Shown here one piece after another: positions 30,736-40,035 of a stretch of 54,583 bases of DNA. Numbering within the stretch: the first letter of the stretch is position 1; each line of letters starts with the position of its first letter. Both the position numbers and the translations under genes were made by a program. Source of the stretch: UBA11710 sp049287025 (lineage in GTDB: Bacteria; Patescibacteriota; Patescibacteriia; Magasanikbacterales; UBA922); contig JBAQFA010000019.1 of the NCBI GenBank assembly GCA_049287025.1, positions 1 to 54,583 on the forward strand. Direction: 5' to 3'. The notes below the pieces were generated by a model that did not search any database, was not told where the DNA came from, and was given only the letters and a program-made list of their open reading frames with translations.

Positions 30736-33531
30736 ATGTTAAAAAAAATCTGGCAAAAATTTAAAAACTTACATATAAATTCCCCCATACAAAAAGATGA
30801 AAAAATGAAATCGGGAATTTATCCATTAAAACTTTCGACAAAACAAAGCCCAAATTTTGTTGGACAACAATCTTCTGTTAATTCAGAAACAGAAAAAATT
30901 GTTTGGTACAAAAAAATAAATTGGTGGCTAACAGTAGTTTTGATTTTGATTATTATGGCTCACTCCATCAATCTGTTTGGTTTTCCATCTTATCGTGAAG
31001 ATGAAGGTACTTATGCTTCTCAAGCGTGGTCAGTCATACATATGGGTCAGCTCGCTCCCTACACGTACTGGTATGATCATGCCCCAGCTGGCTGGCTATT
31101 TATTGCTCTGTGGAACGTTTTAACTGGTGATTCTTTTATTGCTGGTCTATCTGTAAATTCCGCTCGGATCTTTATGGTGATTATAAATGTTTTATCTGCC
31201 TATATTCTTTATAAAATAACATTTAATATTACCAAAAAAAATAATCTGGCTTTAGTGGCGGCTTTAATATTTGCCCTCGTGCCTGTTGGAATAATTTTTC
31301 AACGTCGAGTTTATCTGGACAATATCATGACTTTTTGGTTTTTATTATCTTTTTATTTTCTAACCAAACGGGTCACTTTGACTAGTGGTATGGCTGGTGG
31401 TTTTGCTCTCATGATGGCAATTTTAACCAAAGAATCAGCAATTGCTTTTTTACCAGCTCTAATTTTTATTATGATTAGAAATACTCAGACTGACAACCGT
31501 AAATTTGTAATTATACTTTGGCTTATGTCTTTTGCCGCGGTGGCTTTTTACCCATTTGGAGCCCTACTCAAAGGAGAATTCTTTCCGACTGGTAGTACCT
31601 TTGGCGGACAATATCCCCATGTCAGTCTATTGGATGCCCTAAAATTCCAAACTCAAAGAACTGAGGCAAATGTTTTTTTCCTTCAAGAAAATAGCTCATT
31701 TATGATAGCCCTCTCCAACACTTGGCAGAGATATGGGCTATCTTTTATTATCTTTGGTTTTGTGGCTTCAATTATCAATTTATTTCTTTATAAAAATAAA
31801 TGGAATTTTGCCGTTTCCTTGCTGTCTCTATCTTATATAATATTTACTATCCGTGGACTCTTGCTTGACTGGTACATTATTCCTCAAATACCTTTGTTTG
31901 CTCTCAACATTGCTTTATTAATTAGTATCATATTCTCTAAAATCAATCTTTATAAAAATCGTCTACGTCCGATCTTTCAATATAGTTTACTCGTTACTAT
32001 TCTAGTAATCACAGTCGCTTTTCCTCTTTATGAAAACAGGCATATTTTTACTCTTAAACAAACTGATAACCAAGTGGCTGCCGTTGCTTGGGTAGAAAAA
32101 AATATAAAAAATAAAGGTATTACACTAATTGATAACTATGCTTTTTTGGATTTGAATCCAGATCTAAAAGATATTACTAAAACCAATATTCATTATTATT
32201 GGAAAATAGATACTGATCCACAAATAAAATTTGATTTATTAAATAACACTTGGAACGCGATTGATTATTTATTATTCACACCAGCCATGGCAGTCTCCAT
32301 TGAAAATGATAATCTCAGTTTGGTAAACCAAGCCTATAGCCAATCAATCGTTATTAAACGCTTTTCAGAAAATGATGTATTAAATGAAGGCTATCCCGTA
32401 GAAATTAGGGCAGTCAACAATACCAATGGACCAATTTCCAAAAGCTGGCAATGGTACAAAGATAATTATATTGATGACCATGGCCGAGTCCGAACAAACG
32501 CTCCGAAAAGCAACACTATTTCCATTACTTCTGAAGGCCAATCTTATGCTATGTTACGCGCTGTCTGGATGGTAGACCAAATAAATTTTGATAAAATTTG
32601 GCAATGGACAAAAAATAATTTAACTCGTGATGAAGATAATTTATTCCACTGGCTAGCCAACGTAGACACAAATGATAACCTACAAATTGTGGATCAAAAT
32701 AGTGCCTCGGATGCTGATGAGGACATTGCCTTGGCATTGCTTTTTGCTTATCAAGAGTGGCATGACCCAGTTTATTTATCTGATGCCCAAAAAATTATTC
32801 GGGATATTTGGAATAAGGAAGTGATCGTTATCAACGAGCGTTACTGGTTGATCTCTGGAGTAGAAGCCACTACGACTGTTGGTCATTTGATAAATCCTTC
32901 ATATTTTTCCCCGGCCTCTTATCGTATTTTTGCTGAGGTTGATAAAGACCATCCATGGAGTGAACTTGCCAATGACACCTACTCCAATCTAGAGGAAATA
33001 AAAAACAATAGTATTTTTGCCAACAAAAATAGTTTAGTTCCTAATTGGCTTTTGTTATCTAATGATGGACAAATATCAACCGCGACTGGTTTTGTTAATT
33101 ATCAGGCCAATGATTTTGGCTACGATGCTTTTCGTCTCATGTGGCGACTAGCTCTAGATAAACTGTGGTTTGAAAATGAAACTGCTGATGCCTTTTTACA
33201 AAGAGCCACAATTTTTTATAAAAAACAACTAGCTGAAAACAACAGAATTGATTCAATCTACACTACAACTGGAAAACCAGTCAGTAATTATCCAGATTTG
33301 AGCACTGATGCCGGTGCGCTCTCGGCTTTTTTTGTCACAGACCAACAATCAGCCATTGGTTTATTTAGCAATCGTTTCTGGCCAGCCTACGACAATGGCA
33401 AATGGGGGGATGAAAATAATTATTACAACCAAAATTGGGCCTGGTTTGCGGTTGCTCTCTATGGCAACAATTTACAAAATTTATGGCCTTTAACTTCTAC
33501 CCAAAATTTAACTCTGCTGGTGGACCACTAA
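30736..33531 (+). CDS. Fusion of a GT39/ArnT-like membrane glycosyltransferase and a GH8 glucanase
   Basis: ATG 30736 (931 residues) follows the previous stop by one base; the longer frame to 30598 only overlaps that gene. Residues about 70-430 hold around 11 membrane helices with the PMT/ArnT active loop (YREDEGTYASQAW, DHAPAGW). After an extracytoplasmic segment, residues about 570-931 form a GH8 (BcsZ-like) domain: TSEGQSYAMLRAVW with catalytic Glu near 600, NSASDADEDIALAL with the Asp residues, and DFGYDAFRLMWRLAL. The enzyme could trim a beta-glucan while its own membrane part transfers sugars from a lipid carrier. This fusion is unusual. Confidence 0.82.
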   Translation: MLKKIWQKFKNLHINSPIQKDEKMKSGIYPLKLSTKQSPNFVGQQSSVNSETEKIVWYKKINWWLTVVLILIIMAHSINLFGFPSYREDEGTYASQAWSVIHMGQLAPYTYWYDHAPAGWLFIALWNVLTGDSFIAGLSVNSARIFMVIINVLSAYILYKITFNITKKNNLALVAALIFALVPVGIIFQRRVYLDNIMTFWFLLSFYFLTKRVTLTSGMAGGFALMMAILTKESAIAFLPALIFIMIRNTQTDNRKFVIILWLMSFAAVAFYPFGALLKGEFFPTGSTFGGQYPHVSLLDALKFQTQRTEANVFFLQENSSFMIALSNTWQRYGLSFIIFGFVASIINLFLYKNKWNFAVSLLSLSYIIFTIRGLLLDWYIIPQIPLFALNIALLISIIFSKINLYKNRLRPIFQYSLLVTILVITVAFPLYENRHIFTLKQTDNQVAAVAWVEKNIKNKGITLIDNYAFLDLNPDLKDITKTNIHYYWKIDTDPQIKFDLLNNTWNAIDYLLFTPAMAVSIENDNLSLVNQAYSQSIVIKRFSENDVLNEGYPVEIRAVNNTNGPISKSWQWYKDNYIDDHGRVRTNAPKSNTISITSEGQSYAMLRAVWMVDQINFDKIWQWTKNNLTRDEDNLFHWLANVDTNDNLQIVDQNSASDADEDIALALLFAYQEWHDPVYLSDAQKIIRDIWNKEVIVINERYWLISGVEATTTVGHLINPSYFSPASYRIFAEVDKDHPWSELANDTYSNLEEIKNNSIFANKNSLVPNWLLLSNDGQISTATGFVNYQANDFGYDAFRLMWRLALDKLWFENETADAFLQRATIFYKKQLAENNRIDSIYTTTGKPVSNYPDLSTDAGALSAFFVTDQQSAIGLFSNRFWPAYDNGKWGDENNYYNQNWAWFAVALYGNNLQNLWPLTSTQNLTLLVDH

Positions 33532-33569
33532 CAATCACTATTACCGGTGAACACAGCCTATCACCAGTT

Positions 33570-33598
33570 AACATAGTTTATTATGTTACTGGGTCTTA
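33570..33598. other. Hairpin between the fusion enzyme and the dehydrogenase gene
   Basis: CCAGTTAACATA and TATGTTACTGG form a stem around GTTTAT in the 80-base gap. No U run follows, so it is not a standard terminator; it may adjust downstream expression. Confidence 0.4.
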
Positions 33599-33634
33599 AT
33601 TAAAAATTAATATTTGGTAATTATAATAAAAGCT

Positions 33635-35524
33635 ATGGGTAAAAAAACTTGGCTGACAATTTTGGGAATAATAATTTTAGCTACAGTGTATGCTTTGTGG
33701 CCAAAATCTAATAAGCCACTAGAATTAACGACTAATGTTGATTCCACCAAAAACCCTCCCACACCACCAGCCTTTGCCATTGAAACTGTGGCCAAAGGCT
33801 TGAACGTGCCAGTGGCTGCAGCTTTCACTCCCGACGGTCGAATTTTGGTTACAGAAAAAGCTGGCGATGTTAAAATAATAAAAGATAATGTTCTTTTATC
33901 TACCCCGGCCATAATTTTAAAAAATTTAAACTTTGAATCTGATCGCGGTTTACTAGGGATTGCGGTAGATCCAGATTTTTCCAACAATGGTTATATATAT
34001 CTTAGCTATACTTATGAGAATAATCCGGCTGACCCCAACGGACCCAAAACCGGACGCATAGCACGTTACACCATGACTGGCGATATTGCTAACCCAACTA
34101 GTGAAAAAATTCTCGTGGGCACTATTGTTGGCGACCCCACCCACCCGTCGTGTAATGATTTTCCTATGGGAAGCGACTGCATCCCGAGTGATGCTGGTAG
34201 CCATAGTGTAGGCGGACTACGATTTGGGCCCGACGGAAAACTATATGCCAGTCTAGCCGATGCTGCCCGCTTTGATATTGCCGATCCAAACGCTATGAAT
34301 GTGCAAAACTTAGACAGTCTAGCTGGTAAAATTATTAGAATCAACTCTGACGGTACAGCTCCGTCTGATAATCCATTTTTTAATGGCAACCCCAACGCCA
34401 ACCGTTCTAAAGTTTATACTTATGGCTTTCGCAATCCCTTGAGAACTAATTTTCGCCCACTTAATCAGGCTTTGTATATTGGTGAAGTTGGTTGGTTTGA
34501 TACCGAAGAAATTGACCTGGGTATTCGTGGTGCCAACTACGGTTGGCCTTGTCGCGAAGGGTTAAGCCCTCAGCCTAATTATAACTGTACAATAGAAAAT
34601 TATACTGATCCACTGGTTCCAGTTGATAATGAACACACTGCCACAAGCACTTTTGCCCTCATTGGCGGAACTTTTTCTGGCGCTGCCTATCCTGAACCTT
34701 ATCAAGATAATTATTTCTTTGGTATTTTTGGTAAAGATGAATTAATGCGAGCCGTGTTTGATAAAGATAATAAAATAATTACACCCCCACATATTTTTCT
34801 GACTGGAACAGCTGGCGCCGTAGATTTCATTACTGGACCAGACGGCAGTGTTTATTTTGTCTCAATCTTTACCGGGGAACTACGCCGTCTAACTTACAAC
34901 CTCAATCGACCACCCCAAATTCTTATAGATGCCAAACCAACCACTGGTAGTGCCCCTTTAGAAGTTCAATTTTTAAGCGACGGAACAATTGATCCCCAGG
35001 GCTATGAAATTAATTACCTGTGGAATTTTGGTGACAACACCACCTCTACTCTGGCCAATCCAAAACATACTTTTACGGCTGACCAAACTTACACTGTCAC
35101 CCTTACAGCAGTAAATAGTCAAAATGCTAAATCACAAAAACAACTAGTGTTTAAACTTGGTGAACCCTTACCAACTGGTAACGGTTCTTTGCCTCAACTC
35201 TTAAAAATTGTCACTACCCCAACTAATATTTATGCCGCTAACCAAATGACTGTCAATGCCACCGTTGGTAATAGTGGTACGTCTGACCCAATGTTAATTA
35301 ATATAGAAATCTATGACGAAAATGGAAAAAAACTCACTCAACAATTTTTTGACAACACCGTGATTGAAAATAATCATCAAACAGACTTTACTTTAGGTTG
35401 GATCCCTCAGTTTGCTGGTGATTACTATATTTCAGTCGGATTTTATACTGCAGGGTGGGGTGAGTTGAAGCAATGGATAAATAAAGCAGCAGAATTTTCT
35501 GTGGGGAATCGCGCGCCAGATTAA
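33635..35524 (+). CDS. Membrane-anchored PQQ-type sugar dehydrogenase with PKD domain
   Basis: ATG 33635 gives 629 residues. An N-terminal anchor (WLTILGIIILATVYAL) is followed by a six-bladed GDH/Hhip-like propeller (GLNVPVAAAFTPDGRILVTE, RGLLGIAVDPDF, GSHSVGGLRFGPDGKLYAS with the conserved His, YGFRNPLRTNF). A PKD domain (APLEVQFLSDGT, YLWNFGD, YTVTLTAVN) and a last beta domain of about 100 residues follow. That last domain resembles the N-terminal domain of the GH6 enzyme encoded next door. It should oxidise or bind sugars outside the membrane. Confidence 0.85.
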   Translation: MGKKTWLTILGIIILATVYALWPKSNKPLELTTNVDSTKNPPTPPAFAIETVAKGLNVPVAAAFTPDGRILVTEKAGDVKIIKDNVLLSTPAIILKNLNFESDRGLLGIAVDPDFSNNGYIYLSYTYENNPADPNGPKTGRIARYTMTGDIANPTSEKILVGTIVGDPTHPSCNDFPMGSDCIPSDAGSHSVGGLRFGPDGKLYASLADAARFDIADPNAMNVQNLDSLAGKIIRINSDGTAPSDNPFFNGNPNANRSKVYTYGFRNPLRTNFRPLNQALYIGEVGWFDTEEIDLGIRGANYGWPCREGLSPQPNYNCTIENYTDPLVPVDNEHTATSTFALIGGTFSGAAYPEPYQDNYFFGIFGKDELMRAVFDKDNKIITPPHIFLTGTAGAVDFITGPDGSVYFVSIFTGELRRLTYNLNRPPQILIDAKPTTGSAPLEVQFLSDGTIDPQGYEINYLWNFGDNTTSTLANPKHTFTADQTYTVTLTAVNSQNAKSQKQLVFKLGEPLPTGNGSLPQLLKIVTTPTNIYAANQMTVNATVGNSGTSDPMLINIEIYDENGKKLTQQFFDNTVIENNHQTDFTLGWIPQFAGDYYISVGFYTAGWGELKQWINKAAEFSVGNRAPD

Positions 35525-35540
35525 AAATATTAAAAACTAA

Positions 35541-35567
35541 AAACAGCCCCCGATCGGAAGGCTGTTT
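35541..35567. terminator. Bidirectional terminator between convergent genes
   Basis: AAACAGCC and GGCTGTTT form a stem with A/T runs on both sides, 17 bases after the dehydrogenase stop and 16 before the GH6 stop. Confidence 0.85.
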
Positions 35568-35582
35568 TTTGTTTAATCATTA

Positions 35583-37292
35583 TTACCAATTAGCTCTTTG
35601 AGCTAGACCAAGGGCGTATTCTGACCACCACTGACCCGCTACTGGCCCGCCATTACAACTACCATCAGATTCGCCTGGAGTCTTGAGCCAGAGAAAACCA
35701 TCCACGAGCGAATTGCCGGTGGCAAGTGTTGGCTTGTTACCCAAAGCACGATCTGAAGGGTTACACCACTGTCCATTGGAACCCAATCCATTGCGGGAAG
35801 TATCAATCACAAAGTGTGTTCCACCTAACTTTTGTGATACTTCTGTACCAAATTTTATATTACTATCTGTAGTATAAAAATTAGAAACATTAAGAGAAAA
35901 CCCGTCTGCTTGACTAACACCGGCCATAGTCAAACGTTTAGATGTTTCATCACTGCCGACCCAATCTGGATGTCCGGCATCAATATATACTTTTGAGCTG
36001 GCATCAAAAGCATTCACTGCATACTTAAGCAAGTCATAACGCACTTGTTTATCATTGACAGATAAACAATCATTCAGAGTTAGGGCATCTGGTTCTAGAA
36101 TTATTATAGCTTGCCGATTGCCTATAGCGTTGGCAACTTTATCTATCCAGGCACGATAAGCGTCGGGACTACCTACACCTCCGGCAGAATAACCCCCACA
36201 ATCACGTTGAGGAATATTGTAGAGCACCAACTCAGGAATAGCATTGGCGGCTACGGCTACATCCACATAGGTTTTAACATCCGTATATATATCCGCATTC
36301 CATCCGCCAAACCAACGTGCACTTGGTTGATTACCAATTTTTAACATGAGGTCAGCGTCAGCTGGACGAGTACTTTGCCATTTTGTTGCTTGATCCAAAG
36401 CTGGAGAAAGAGGGTTTACATACAAACCACTGACGTTGGTGACAACCGTACTGACTGGATCAATTCCAGTTTGAGGAGTGTTTGGTATTGGATTAGTAAC
36501 CGCTGGCTCAGGATCTGATGCTACCACGACTGGATTTGGAGTGGTCACCGAGGCAACAGTATTAACTGTGTAAATATTAATACTTTTTTTAATTAATTCT
36601 CCATTAGATTTTTTCTGAGCGGTAAAAGTAAGAACATACGGCCCGTTACCTTTCCAATTCCAATTAGTCACATCTACCAAAGATTCTTTGTGTGGGCCTT
36701 CAGAAGTATTACTGTCGACCATGGTATTTTTTACGCCATTGTCTACTTGCCAATAAGCATTATAATCACTTAGATTAAGGCCAGTGACAGAAAACTTGAA
36801 TGGCTGAGTACCACTGATGTTAACATCATTTTTAGGCCACCAAACTTGCATTTCTGAAGCAACGGTGACTGTAGATACTGTTGGCTGTTTCACCTGAATT
36901 GTTGCAACTTGGTTTTGCCAATCTAGGAGTCTGGACCAGCCGGCGGAAAAAATTCCGACGGCCATTCTGTATTTACCGGTTGATCCTGGCTTCCAAGATA
37001 TGCTGTAAGTTTTATTACCACCGGAATTTAGTGATTGATTTTCAAAATATTTTTGAAACTGACGTTGGCCAGATTCAGAATATATTTCAATATTAACTAA
37101 AAGGTTATTACCAAGAGATTCTGGAGTAGTAACTTTTACCGCAGTTATAAGATTTGACCCTATCACTACTTCATTTGCTGATGAAGAAATTAAAGGAACA
37201 ACAGCCGCTTCGGCTGGTTTGACAGGTACAGACATCAATAACAGTAAAAGAGCAAGAAAGAAAGGGATAATTCGAAAACTAAGTTTTCTCAT
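35583..37292 (-). CDS. Secreted GH6 family beta-1,4-glucanase with accessory domains
   Basis: The 569-residue protein has a signal peptide (1-30), a beta domain (about 40-135) similar to the C-terminal domain of the neighbouring dehydrogenase, a second module with MQVWWPKNDVNISGTQPFKF and YWQVDNGVKN (about 145-245), a Pro/Thr linker, and a GH6 catalytic domain (290-569). Catalytic Asp residues are D364 in NIPQRDCGG and D402 in ILEPDAL. GH6 enzymes cut cellulose by inversion. In this setting it may release or remodel a glucan made by the adjacent genes. Confidence 0.9.
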   Translation of the reverse strand: MRKLSFRIIPFFLALLLLLMSVPVKPAEAAVVPLISSSANEVVIGSNLITAVKVTTPESLGNNLLVNIEIYSESGQRQFQKYFENQSLNSGGNKTYSISWKPGSTGKYRMAVGIFSAGWSRLLDWQNQVATIQVKQPTVSTVTVASEMQVWWPKNDVNISGTQPFKFSVTGLNLSDYNAYWQVDNGVKNTMVDSNTSEGPHKESLVDVTNWNWKGNGPYVLTFTAQKKSNGELIKKSINIYTVNTVASVTTPNPVVVASDPEPAVTNPIPNTPQTGIDPVSTVVTNVSGLYVNPLSPALDQATKWQSTRPADADLMLKIGNQPSARWFGGWNADIYTDVKTYVDVAVAANAIPELVLYNIPQRDCGGYSAGGVGSPDAYRAWIDKVANAIGNRQAIIILEPDALTLNDCLSVNDKQVRYDLLKYAVNAFDASSKVYIDAGHPDWVGSDETSKRLTMAGVSQADGFSLNVSNFYTTDSNIKFGTEVSQKLGGTHFVIDTSRNGLGSNGQWCNPSDRALGNKPTLATGNSLVDGFLWLKTPGESDGSCNGGPVAGQWWSEYALGLAQRANW

Positions 37293-37544
37293 AAATAATT
37301 TTAATTTACTAAGTTATTATAGAAAGTGATTTTTGAATTGGTGCTTTTAGCGCCAACCACCACTTTTTATGTTAATTTGACCATATTTCATTTTTTTATA
37401 TTAAAAACCCTCCTTATTGGTCTAAGGTTAGGTCTTTTAGTTATTTATATTTTATTATTAAACATAAAAATATTTTTGATACAAACAAACAGTGCTCAGT
37501 ATAAAGTAATAAAAAAACTAGGTCAAGCGGTCAATTGGCTTAAA

Positions 37545-37592
37545 TAAAAAAATGGCTGTACTAAAACAAAAAACCGTTTTCAAACAGCTGTA
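37545..37592 (-). terminator. Probable terminator of the KGG protein gene
   Basis: AGCTGT and ACAGCC-type arms with an inner AAAAC/GTTTT stem are followed on the minus strand by TTTTTTT. The rest of the 370-base gap 37293-37662 holds no gene I trust; a TATAAT at 37321-37316 may be the -10 of the GH6 gene. Confidence 0.5.
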
Positions 37593-37662
37593 AAAATAAT
37601 TCCAATAAATTAACTAATGATTTTGTATATTATAAAATCATTATAGTCTAAACTCTAAATTA

Positions 37663-37875
37663 TCAACCTGCCATATTCATGCGCCTGTCTAAATGACGAT
37701 AATGCAAACTCCTAGCATGAGAAGCTTTACCACCTTTGCTAGAAATAAGTTTAAGTTCTTCAATTTTTCTATACTTAAAATTAGTTGGACTACTCTGACC
37801 ACCCATTCTAGCTATTTCTTGTCTTTTTTCCGCACTCATACTAGCAAACCCCCGTTTTGAAATATTATTAGTCAT
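37663..37875 (-). CDS. KGG-repeat stress-type small protein
   Basis: The 70-residue basic protein has RGFASMSAEKRQEIARMGGQ and ISSKGGKASHARS, two copies of the KGG motif found in small hydrophilic general-stress proteins (GsiB/ConC type). Such proteins are thought to protect the cell in stress or dormancy; no enzyme activity is known. It stands alone behind a consensus promoter whose spacer holds a palindrome, a possible repressor site. Confidence 0.85.
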   Translation of the reverse strand: MTNNISKRGFASMSAEKRQEIARMGGQSSPTNFKYRKIEELKLISSKGGKASHARSLHYRHLDRRMNMAG

Positions 37876-37908
37876 ACAATTTAATTCATACTATATTAGT
37901 ATATATTA

Positions 37909-37937
37909 AGTATAAAGCGAGACAATTGTCCTGTCAA
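37909..37937 (-). promoter_or_regulatory. Promoter of the KGG gene with a palindrome in the spacer
   Basis: TTGACA (37937-37932) and TATACT (37914-37909) are 17 bases apart. The spacer contains GACAATTGTC (37921-37930), a perfect 10-base palindrome in position to bind a dimeric regulator. Confidence 0.75.
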
Positions 37938-37971
37938 GACACTTAGTCACAGCCATAGCAAGACAAAAATA

Positions 37972-37994
37972 AAAAATCCTAGAATAGGATTTTT
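37972..37994 (-). terminator. Terminator of the cupin gene
   Basis: AAAAATCCTA, loop TTC and TAGGATTTTT, with T-rich sequence on the minus-strand side, 22 bases past the cupin stop. Confidence 0.8.
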
Positions 37995-38015
37995 ATTAAA
38001 AAATTTAATACAATT

Positions 38016-38378
38016 TTACAACACTATTTCATCCTCTTTCCTCCATGCCGGATCAACAATACAAATAAACTCCAACTCTTCTTCACCAATATTTTCTATA
38101 TATTGAACTGCGTTGGATGGAATATAAACAGTGTCATAAACACCAACTTCATCCACTTCATCATTAATATACATTTTACCTTTGCCTTTTACAATCCAAT
38201 AAACTTCCGTAGTTTTTAAAGCATGTTTCCAGGTGGTGGTACCAACTGGCACTCTTGCATGAGCTAAACTATATCGGCAATCAACTTTATCACCGTGTTC
38301 AATGTTTAATAACTCGCGCAATATACAATTATCTCCAGCTATAATTTCATTTTGATTTTGCAACTTTTTTATTAACAT
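38016..38378 (-). CDS. Small cupin-fold protein
   Basis: ATG 38378 gives 120 residues. Cupin motif 1 is seen as HALKTTEVYWIVKGKGKMYI and motif 2 as VGVYDTVYIPSNAVQYIEN. One-domain cupins of this kind bind a metal and act on sugar phosphates (mannose-6-phosphate isomerase-like) or serve as sensors. The function is not fixed. The longer frame to 38399 starts in an ACTTAG word repeat and is rejected. Confidence 0.8.
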   Translation of the reverse strand: MLIKKLQNQNEIIAGDNCILRELLNIEHGDKVDCRYSLAHARVPVGTTTWKHALKTTEVYWIVKGKGKMYINDEVDEVGVYDTVYIPSNAVQYIENIGEEELEFICIVDPAWRKEDEIVL

Positions 38379-38424
38379 AATTATTAATAACTTAGTCAAC
38401 TTAGAAAACTTAATTACTTAGATG
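38376..38424. repeat. Word repeat of ACTTAG type
   Basis: ACTTAGTCAACTTAG, then AACTTAATTACTTAGATGACTTAG: five near-copies of ACTTAG, in the gap between the cupin and phosphoribosyltransferase genes, covering the end of the latter. Confidence 0.55.
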
Positions 38425-38953
38425 ACTTAGCTCTGGGATCCAACACATTATTTTTCAATTCTTTCCACGGATAAAGTGGCCATTCTTTTACTTCTCGACC
38501 AAAATAATTTGGTGTAAATTCTGACCACGGTTGTTTATAAAGTACAGCATATTTTACTTGGGCAGGATTTTTGATATGCATGTACATATCCATGAGTTTC
38601 AGTGTTGAACCAGATACTACCATCTCATCTACTACTAAAACTTTTAAACCATGAATGTCCTTGGTTAATTCTTGGGTAATAGTCGGGCGATCTGCTAAAT
38701 CCTGATCTTTGCCAGATTTTTGAGTTTTAGAAAAATCCACCTTTACTACATAAAGTTCTTTATTACCCAGAGCATAAGCAATCATTGAAGCGGGAATAAG
38801 ACCAGACCGAGCAATCGAAATAATTACATCTGGGTCAAAATCTTCTGACTGCATTTGGTGAATAATTTTCAAAACATCTTTTTCTACATCTTCCCAGGTG
38901 ATATTTACAATGCCTTCACTTTTATTATAACAATCTTTAACTTTTTGATTCAT
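38414..38953 (-). CDS. Phosphoribosyltransferase-domain protein
   Basis: ATG 38953 gives 179 residues of type I PRTase fold: DVIISIARSGLIPASMIA (substrate loop) and LKVLVVDEMVVSGSTLKLM (PRPP loop). The tail FTPNYFGREVKEWPLYPWKE is typical of the COG2236 group of purine-type (xanthine/guanine) phosphoribosyltransferases. It would salvage a base to its nucleotide, or act as a regulator. The longer frame to 38977 uses repeat DNA and is rejected. Confidence 0.8.
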   Translation of the reverse strand: MNQKVKDCYNKSEGIVNITWEDVEKDVLKIIHQMQSEDFDPDVIISIARSGLIPASMIAYALGNKELYVVKVDFSKTQKSGKDQDLADRPTITQELTKDIHGLKVLVVDEMVVSGSTLKLMDMYMHIKNPAQVKYAVLYKQPWSEFTPNYFGREVKEWPLYPWKELKNNVLDPRAKSSK

Positions 38954-39045
38954 ATTAGAACAGATATCAGATAACAAATAACAGAATGCACCATAATAAC
39001 TTTGCTATCTGCTATCTGAATTCTGAAAAATTTATTACTTAATTA
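38942..39045. repeat. Intergenic word repeat (CAGATAACA/GCTATCTG type)
   Basis: ACAGATATCAGATAACAAATAACAG is followed about 25 bases later by GCTATCTGCTATCTGAATTCTG in inverted sense. It matches the repeats at 18808-18886 and 41925-42000. No more than hairpin formation can be predicted. Confidence 0.65.
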
Positions 39046-39051
39046 TATTTT

Positions 39052-40029
39052 TTAAACCTTGTCATTACACCCAAGCACTTCCACGTTCTTCCTCTTATAC
39101 ATCTCTTTCAAAGCGTCTCTGGCTGGACCCAAATATTTGCGTGGATCAAATTCTCCTGGCTTTTCTGTCAAAACTTTTCTAATCACACCAGTCATTACTA
39201 GTCGTCCATCAGAATCAATATTTATTTTACACACGGCTGATTTGGCCGCTTCACGAAGTTGTGATTCAGGAATACCAATAGCTGAAGCCATATTACCGCC
39301 ATATTGGTTTATCATCTCTACATACTCCTGTGGAATAGATGAGGAACCATGCAAAACAATTGGAAATCCTGGCAACATTTCTTCAATTTTATGTAAAATA
39401 TCCAAACGAATTTCTGGTTTTTGTCCTGGTTTAAATTTGAAAGCGCCATGAGAAGTCCCAACCGAAATAGCTAGAGAATCCACCCCAGTTTTACCCACAA
39501 AATCCTCTACCTCTTCTGGTTTGGTGTAATTACTAGATTCAGCCGACACGTCATCTTCTACTCCAGCCAAAACTCCTAATTCACCTTCAACTGTGACATC
39601 ATGCTCATGAGCATATTCAACAACTTTTTTTGTCAAAGTTACATTTTCATCATAAGATAGATGTGAACCATCAATCATGACTGAAGAAAAACCTGATTCA
39701 ATACACGATACACACAGTTCATAAGTATCACCATGATCAAGATGCAAAGCAATTGGTATTTCTTTCAAACCCAAATCTCTGGCCATACGTTTCATCATTT
39801 CTACTGCACCCTTTCCCATATATTGAAGCATGGTTTGATCAGCATATTTTCTCGCTCCACTAGAAACTTGCAAAATTACTGGCGACTGAGTTTCCAAACA
39901 AGCGCCAATAATCGCTTGCAATTGTTCCATGTTATTAAAATTATAACCTGGAATGGCATACCCACCTGACACGGCTTTGTTGTACATTTCTCTGGTATTT
40001 GAAAAACCGAATTCTTTGTATTTGCTCAT
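39052..40029 (-). CDS. fba: Class II fructose-bisphosphate aldolase
   Basis: The 325-residue protein has the zinc and catalytic motifs: NNMEQLQAIIGACLET, ALHLDHGDTYE, SVMIDGSHLSYDENV, VEGELGVLAGVEDDV, FPIVLHGSSSIP and VCKINIDSDGRL. It cleaves fructose-1,6-bisphosphate to two triose phosphates, or the reverse. The PPi-type phosphofructokinase gene is directly upstream, so the two make a short glycolysis unit. Confidence 0.95.
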   Translation of the reverse strand: MSKYKEFGFSNTREMYNKAVSGGYAIPGYNFNNMEQLQAIIGACLETQSPVILQVSSGARKYADQTMLQYMGKGAVEMMKRMARDLGLKEIPIALHLDHGDTYELCVSCIESGFSSVMIDGSHLSYDENVTLTKKVVEYAHEHDVTVEGELGVLAGVEDDVSAESSNYTKPEEVEDFVGKTGVDSLAISVGTSHGAFKFKPGQKPEIRLDILHKIEEMLPGFPIVLHGSSSIPQEYVEMINQYGGNMASAIGIPESQLREAAKSAVCKINIDSDGRLVMTGVIRKVLTEKPGEFDPRKYLGPARDALKEMYKRKNVEVLGCNDKV

Positions 40030-40035
40030 ATGTTT

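Noticed and set aside
37326..37547. 73-codon plus-strand hydrophobic ORF between the GH6 and KGG genes
   Set aside because: AT-rich DNA gives hydrophobic codons by chance; no ribosome site, no known pattern, and it runs into the terminator of the KGG gene.
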